Below are positions 14,795 through 18,172 of a stretch of DNA of 18,172 nt, in pieces. The stretch covers positions 1 through 18,172 of the forward strand of contig CATIYX010000274.1 in assembly GCA_949739095.1 (NCBI GenBank), written 5' to 3'. The DNA comes from an uncultured Clostridia bacterium. GTDB taxonomy: Bacteria; Bacillota; Clostridia; RUG12999. Both the position numbers and the translations under genes were made by a program. Within the stretch, counting starts at the first letter, position 1; every line of letters begins with the position of its first letter. Under the pieces are notes generated by a model. The model ran no database searches. It was not told the DNA's origin and saw only the letters and a program-made list of their open reading frames with translations.

Positions 14795-14835
14795 CTATAA
14801 TGTTTATAGCTGAGTTATATAGAGGAGTTGTTAAA

Positions 14836-15054
14836 ATGGGGACAATGGCAAAGCTGATTAATCTTTTATTAATTGAAAGAGATATGGAAAAAAAGGAATT
14901 AGCGCAAAGACTTAATACGTCACCATCGAATATTAGTGGAAAACTTCGTCGGGATAATTTTTCTGAAAAAGAGTTACAAGATATTGCGAGAGCTTGTAAC
15001 GCCACATTTTCAGGGCGCTTTATACTCAATGATACCGGAAAAGAAATTAAATAA
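14836..15054 (+). CDS. Small HTH DNA-binding protein, copy 1
   Basis: 72 residues, all of it a helix-turn-helix domain of the Cro/C1 type. The pattern is KLINLLLIERDMEKKELAQRL then NTSPSNISGKLRRDNFSEKELQDIARAC, with a short FSGRFILNDTGKEI tail. The reading frame opens at ATG 14800, but that codon lies within the operator. ATG 14836 has GAGGAG about eight bases upstream and aligns with the start of copy 2, so it is chosen. About half of the residues are identical to copy 2, which begins 18 bases later. Probably an autorepressor acting on the palindromes upstream. Confidence 0.8.
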   Translation: MGTMAKLINLLLIERDMEKKELAQRLNTSPSNISGKLRRDNFSEKELQDIARACNATFSGRFILNDTGKEIK

Positions 15055-15072
15055 TTCTGGAGTTTGATGATT

Positions 15073-15288
15073 ATGGGAATGGCGATAAAAGTAAAAATGT
15101 TACTTGCTGCAAAAGAAATGACGATTAGCAAGTTAGCAGAAAAAATTGAGCCGAAAACGACGGCTCAAAATATTGGCGCAAAATTAAAGCGGGATAATTT
15201 AACTGAAAAAGATTTACAAGCCATTGCAAAAGCATGTGGCGTAACTTTTGAGGGAAATTTTATTTTTGAAGATGGTAGAAAGATATAA
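15073..15288 (+). CDS. Small HTH DNA-binding protein, copy 2
   Basis: 71 residues, paralogous to the preceding gene. Shared core words include GAKLKRDN-TEKDLQ-IAKAC and TFEGNFI. It has a two-residue longer turn region (IEPKTTAQNIGAKL), in the recognition part of the helix-turn-helix, so the two copies may read different DNA sites. Possible starts are TTG 15064, ATG 15067 and ATG 15073. GGAG lies at 15059-15062; ATG 15073 (ten-base spacing) aligns with copy 1 and is preferred. Same transcript as copy 1, ended by a strong terminator. Confidence 0.8.
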   Translation: MGMAIKVKMLLAAKEMTISKLAEKIEPKTTAQNIGAKLKRDNLTEKDLQAIAKACGVTFEGNFIFEDGRKI

Positions 15289-15289
15289 T

Positions 15290-15332
15290 AAAAGGGGAAC
15301 ACCTAACGATAGTTAGATGTTCCCCTTTTATT
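15290..15332 (+). terminator. Terminator after the HTH pair
   Basis: AAAAGGGGAACA-C-CTAAC (15290-15307) and GTTAG-A-TGTTCCCCTTTT (15312-15329): 17 pairs with one mismatch, a four-base loop and a T-rich tail. The A-rich left arm would let it act on the convergent MATE gene too. Confidence 0.93.
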
Positions 15333-15396
15333 ATTGGCGCTCACTTTTCATAAGCACCGAACTTCTTTTTCTTTTATGCTAAAGAAACGCCCTAAT

Positions 15397-16785
15397 TTAT
15401 GTAGCAGTATCCATGTTGGATAAAGGTTCGTTTTTGGAAAGCTGTCGGAACAGATTTCGCAAAACCAATATCGCCGTGATTGCCAAAATCACTTCCGTCA
15501 CCGTCTGCGCATACGCCAGACCATAGAGCGGAAACAGTGCATTCAGAATATATAGTGCTGGTATCTCCATCACAATTTTTCTCAAGATAGCAAATACAAA
15601 TGCCTTTTTCCCCATACCAAGTGCCTGAAAAATACCCACAGCCAGAAAATCCATACACAAAAACGGTAGTCCAAAACACATTCCGCGCAAAAAACTGGTT
15701 CCATAAGCAATAATGCTCTCATTTTCCATAAACAACCGAGTGAGAAAACCCGCCCCGAAATAATACAACACCACAACTGCCGCTGTAAACCCAAGAATGA
15801 TTTTAGCAGAGAAAACAATCGCCCGCTTCATTCGTTTAGCATCTCCGCTTGCATAGGTATAGCTGACAAGCGGCATAATTCCCTGCGAAAATCCCAGCGC
15901 GATTTGCATAGGCACCATATTCACTTTATACGAAATTCCCATTGCTGCCACCGCGTCAGAACCGAACGAAGATGTGAAATTATTCAGCACCGTCATTCCC
16001 GTTACATTTAAAAGATTTTGAATCGCCGCCGGAATACCCACGCCGCAAACACCCATAATAATTGCCTTCTTAAATCGAAACATACGCGGATTGATACATA
16101 CATATGTTTTTTTCCGTTTCATATACAGCAGAACAAAGAAATAAATACATGCGGTACAATTAGAAAGAAACGTTGCAAGTCCCGCGCCTGCCGCCCCCAT
16201 ATTCAATCCCTGTGGTAAAATAAAAATCGGGTCAAGCAGAATATTTAATAGACAACCGCTCATTGTGCCGATACTCGCATGAAGGGTTGCGCCCTCCGAA
16301 CGCACCAGATATGCCATTACCACATTCAGAATTGCCGGTGCCGCACCGCACGCAACCGTCCATTTCAAATAGTCTGCTGTAGCGGCTTTTGTCCCTGCAT
16401 CAGTTCCTAAAATGTTCAACAATAGATTTTTTCCAATGATGTATAAACAAGAAAAGAGCAGCCCACAAAACACCGCACAATAAAATCCAAACGCCGATGA
16501 CCGTCGGACAGTATCATACTCTTTTCTGCCGAGCGCCCGGCTCATCATACTGGAACTGCCAACGCCGAATAAATTGTTGACCGCATTAAATGCAAGCAGC
16601 AATGGCGCTGCAAGTGTAACCGCTGCATTTTGTATTGGGTCATTCAGCATACCAACAAAATAGGTGTCCGCTAGATTATATATTACCATTACTAACGAAC
16701 TAATTACCGTTGGAATTGCCATAGACATTACAGCCCGCGGCACTGGCGCCTGTTCAAATAAAAATAATTTTTGTTTATCTTCCAT
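15397..16785 (-). CDS. MATE-family efflux transporter
   Basis: 462 residues, about twelve hydrophobic segments in two related halves, as in Na+- or H+-driven multidrug exporters of the MATE family. The N-terminus VPRAVMSMAIPTVISSLVMVIYNLADTYFVG is a typical first helix with the conserved D-T-Y-F-VG. The second half begins near GVCGVGIPAAIQNLLN. MATE proteins of this clostridial type export cationic drugs or metabolites; substrate not predictable. The ATG at 16785 follows AAAGG by ten bases. It lies 21 bases after the end of a decayed aminoglycoside phosphotransferase on the same strand, so it may once have shared a resistance transcript. No promoter is evident immediately upstream. Confidence 0.92.
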   Translation of the reverse strand: MEDKQKLFLFEQAPVPRAVMSMAIPTVISSLVMVIYNLADTYFVGMLNDPIQNAAVTLAAPLLLAFNAVNNLFGVGSSSMMSRALGRKEYDTVRRSSAFGFYCAVFCGLLFSCLYIIGKNLLLNILGTDAGTKAATADYLKWTVACGAAPAILNVVMAYLVRSEGATLHASIGTMSGCLLNILLDPIFILPQGLNMGAAGAGLATFLSNCTACIYFFVLLYMKRKKTYVCINPRMFRFKKAIIMGVCGVGIPAAIQNLLNVTGMTVLNNFTSSFGSDAVAAMGISYKVNMVPMQIALGFSQGIMPLVSYTYASGDAKRMKRAIVFSAKIILGFTAAVVVLYYFGAGFLTRLFMENESIIAYGTSFLRGMCFGLPFLCMDFLAVGIFQALGMGKKAFVFAILRKIVMEIPALYILNALFPLYGLAYAQTVTEVILAITAILVLRNLFRQLSKNEPLSNMDTAT

Positions 16786-16806
16786 GATTTTTATACCTTT
16801 CTTTTT

Positions 16807-17051
16807 TCAAAACAACTCATCCAATAAAATATAGTGCCGAAACTTTTCTCTGGTTCGGTGTGATTCCCAGTTCCTCAAACAGCCCATTGCAATCACAGCC
16901 TACATACTTTTCCGCCATGCTTGCCGTCAAAATTATTCTTCAAATGCCTATAGTAAAACACAATATCCTGATATGAGTCTGCTATGCCGCTGTCGTCCTA
17001 ATCAACAAAATCCGCGATTTCATCGTCACCTGCGAAAATATTCGGCAGGAA
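16807..17051 (-). pseudogene. Remnant of an APH(3')-type aminoglycoside phosphotransferase
   Basis: The C-terminal ~80 residues of an aminoglycoside 3'-phosphotransferase can be read across three lesions. Frame 1 gives FLPNIFAGDDEIADFVD, a TAG stop where DLGRSG would begin, then DDSGIADSYQDIVFYYRHLK and NNFDGKHGG. A frameshift leads to KYVGCDCNGLFEELGITPN. A one-base insertion (CCGAACCAGAGAAAAG where CCGAACCGAGAAAAG is expected) leads to REKFRHYILLDELF and a TGA at 16809-16807. The metal-binding D-LG is destroyed and the N-terminal kinase lobe is absent, so no activity is possible. Confidence 0.8.
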
Positions 17052-17066
17052 AAAATTTCTATAGGA

Positions 17067-17096
17067 AAACCAAACGCTGTTCTTACAGCTTGGTTT
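17067..17096. repeat. Hairpin upstream of the APH remnant
   Basis: AAACCAA-AC-GCTGT, four-base loop, ACAGC-TTGGTTT: 12 pairs with a two-base bulge. No convincing T-run on either strand. Confidence 0.5.
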
Positions 17097-17436
17097 ACTT
17101 TAGGCATAAGAGAATCGAATCTCATGCCCCTTTTATGTAAAACTTACTTCTTGTTTTTATCAACCGAAATGTGCCGCCGCGCGTAGACTTTGATGATTGA
17201 CTTGTTTTAGCAAATCAACCACCGTGGGACAGTCCGCAACAGGGCGTATTTAGAGTTCCGAGAAAAATCAGAACTTCGGTGTGTTTTGGTATTTTTTCCG
17301 ACAATCAAGTTATCTTTCCAACCGGCGGATATTCATTTTTTAATATTACAAGACCTTCTGCTTGTAGAAAATACTACAGCAAAAGGTCTTGTTAACATAT
17401 TTACATATGCATTGACACAGGAATTATCCTCGTCAT
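17097..17436. other. Gene-free stretch with hairpins between APH remnant and ileS
   Basis: No reading frame with a ribosome site and recognisable product. It holds GGCAT-AA-GAGA...TCTC-ATGCC (17103-17128) followed by CCTTTT, a GC-richer patch at about 17165-17260, and a long hairpin at 17348-17392. On the minus strand the GC-richer patch reads without a stop as IIKVYARRHISVDKNKK then TAA, after another in-frame stop. That could be the tail of a dead gene or simply a recurring intergenic element. Confidence 0.5.
17348..17392 (-). terminator. Long hairpin downstream of ileS
   Basis: ACAAGACCTT pairs with AAGGTCTTGT. Inside it TGC/GCA and TGTAG/CTACA continue the stem to about 18 pairs with small bulges and a six-base loop. 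It lies about 45 bases after the ileS stop, so it may end that transcript, but the sequence after it is TAATATTAAAA, not a clean T-run. Confidence 0.45.
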
Positions 17437-18172
17437 TTATTCGCTCAAATCCATGTCCGCCACAACTGCCGCACAGCGGTCACATAATTCCGGATGGTTT
17501 CCATGGCTTCCCACAGAATCCGTAAACATCCAGCAACGTTGACATTTCTCGCCCTCTGCCGGCTGCACTTTGACACCAATTCCGGTCAGTTCACTTTTTT
17601 CTTCCGGTTCACCTTCGGTCAGTTCCACCTGAGATGCAATGAAAATCATAGGCAGAATCCCTTCATTTTCTTTCAGGAACTGTGCCATTTCACCACTGGC
17701 TGTAATGCTTACTTTCGCCGCAAGTGAAGAACCAATAACTTTTTCATTTCGCGCACTTTCCAGTGCTTTTGCCACATCGCTTCTGACATCCAGCAACTTA
17801 TCGTATTTCTGTTCCAGCGTTTCATTTACATATTGGTCATTTTTCTCCGGCATATCGTTATACAAGATGGACGTTAAATCATCCCCGTCACGGTGTGGCA
17901 TTGCCGCCCAGATTTCCTCTGATGTGAACGCCAATACTGGCGACATGATACGGACTAACGCGTCCAAAATCAAATACATTGCCGTCTGTCCGCTACGGCG
18001 GCTCCCACTGTCCGCTTTTTCTGTATACAGCCGGTCTTTGATGATATCCAAATAGAAGTTGCTCAAATCTACTACACAGAAATTGTGCAGTGAATGATAC
18101 ACTACATGGAATTCATAATTATCATATCCCTGACGTGCACGTTCCACTAAATGATTCAGTTTCAGCAGTGCC
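17437..18172 (-). CDS. ileS: Isoleucyl-tRNA synthetase, C-terminal part (5' end outside window)
   Basis: 244 visible residues run in frame to the window edge (ALLKLNHL then VERARQGYDNYEFH). This is the end of the bacterial IleS: the anticodon-binding helical domain (YHSLHNFCVVDLSNFYLDIIKDRLY, MYLILDALVRIMSPVLAFTSEEIW), then the C-terminal zinc finger KCQRCWM...HPELCDRC with its CxxC pairs. The enzyme charges tRNA-Ile and edits valine; the HIGH and KMSKS catalytic motifs lie outside the window. The GTG at 18147 is an internal valine, not a start. The gene ends at TAA 17439-17437. Confidence 0.96.
   Translation of the reverse strand, partial: ALLKLNHLVERARQGYDNYEFHVVYHSLHNFCVVDLSNFYLDIIKDRLYTEKADSGSRRSGQTAMYLILDALVRIMSPVLAFTSEEIWAAMPHRDGDDLTSILYNDMPEKNDQYVNETLEQKYDKLLDVRSDVAKALESARNEKVIGSSLAAKVSITASGEMAQFLKENEGILPMIFIASQVELTEGEPEEKSELTGIGVKVQPAEGEKCQRCWMFTDSVGSHGNHPELCDRCAAVVADMDLSE

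Noticed and set aside
17103..17134. Possible tRNA T-arm or acceptor fragment as an attachment site
   Set aside because: The minus-strand text GAGATTCGATTCTC looks T-arm-like, but there is no CCA, no matching 5' half and no extended identity to the tRNA-Glu end at 13970-13998.
17286..17525. 79-codon plus-strand frame overlapping the ileS end
   Set aside because: It reads through a hairpin and into antisense ileS, with no ribosome site or family.
1..18172. CRISPR arrays, insertion sequences, rRNA genes
   Set aside because: No regularly spaced repeats, transposase or recombinase motifs, or rRNA sequence were seen on either strand.

Overview
The window looks like part of the chromosome of an endospore-forming, anaerobic low-GC Firmicute of class Clostridia. 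Three things suggest this: the sporulation pair yabP-yabQ, a ctsR-mcsA-mcsB-clpC stress operon with a CtsR operator, and a biotin synthase lacking one of the usual auxiliary-cluster cysteines. I cannot name the genus. Most of the window is ordinary housekeeping. The stretch from about 11.1 to 17.4 kb is more accessory.

Layout. 1-777 (minus): yabP and a yabQ cut by the window edge. 849-1717 (plus): pyrE with its own promoter, a folded leader and a terminator. 1767-3495 (plus): bioY-bioB under a consensus promoter overlapped by a BirA-type operator, ending in a terminator shared with the convergent arginine operon. 3495-6202 (minus): argD-argF-GNAT, with two ARG-box-like dyads around the argD promoter. 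6335-11033 (plus): ctsR-mcsA-mcsB-clpC, with a CtsR box just downstream of the promoter and an unusual mcsB-clpC spacer. 11097-13741 (minus): a two-gene unit of an HTH/ADP-ribosylglycohydrolase fusion and a ribokinase-like PfkB kinase. 13857-13998 (plus): promoter and tRNA-Glu(CTC). 14203-15332: a small AT-rich divergent module, with a 100-aa helical protein and a mini-ORF on the minus strand and two paralogous ~70-aa HTH proteins on the plus strand. The two promoters each lie on a strong palindrome. 15397-16785 (minus): a MATE exporter. 16807-17051 (minus): a decayed APH(3')-type aminoglycoside phosphotransferase. 17067-17436: non-coding DNA with several hairpins. 17437-18172 (minus): the C-terminal part of ileS.

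How the genes work together. BioY imports biotin and BioB makes it from dethiobiotin, and both are probably repressed by BirA. ArgD and ArgF are arginine-biosynthesis steps, and the GNAT partner is translated from the same transcript. CtsR represses its own operon, McsB with McsA phosphorylates arginines, and ClpC recognises the tagged substrates. The HTH-ARH fusion with a sugar kinase resembles the E. coli yegW-yegU-yegV arrangement with regulator and hydrolase joined in one chain. The divergent HTH module resembles a small self-regulating switch. These last two are the best candidates for undescribed biology. All family names are from recognising motifs by eye; no database search was run.
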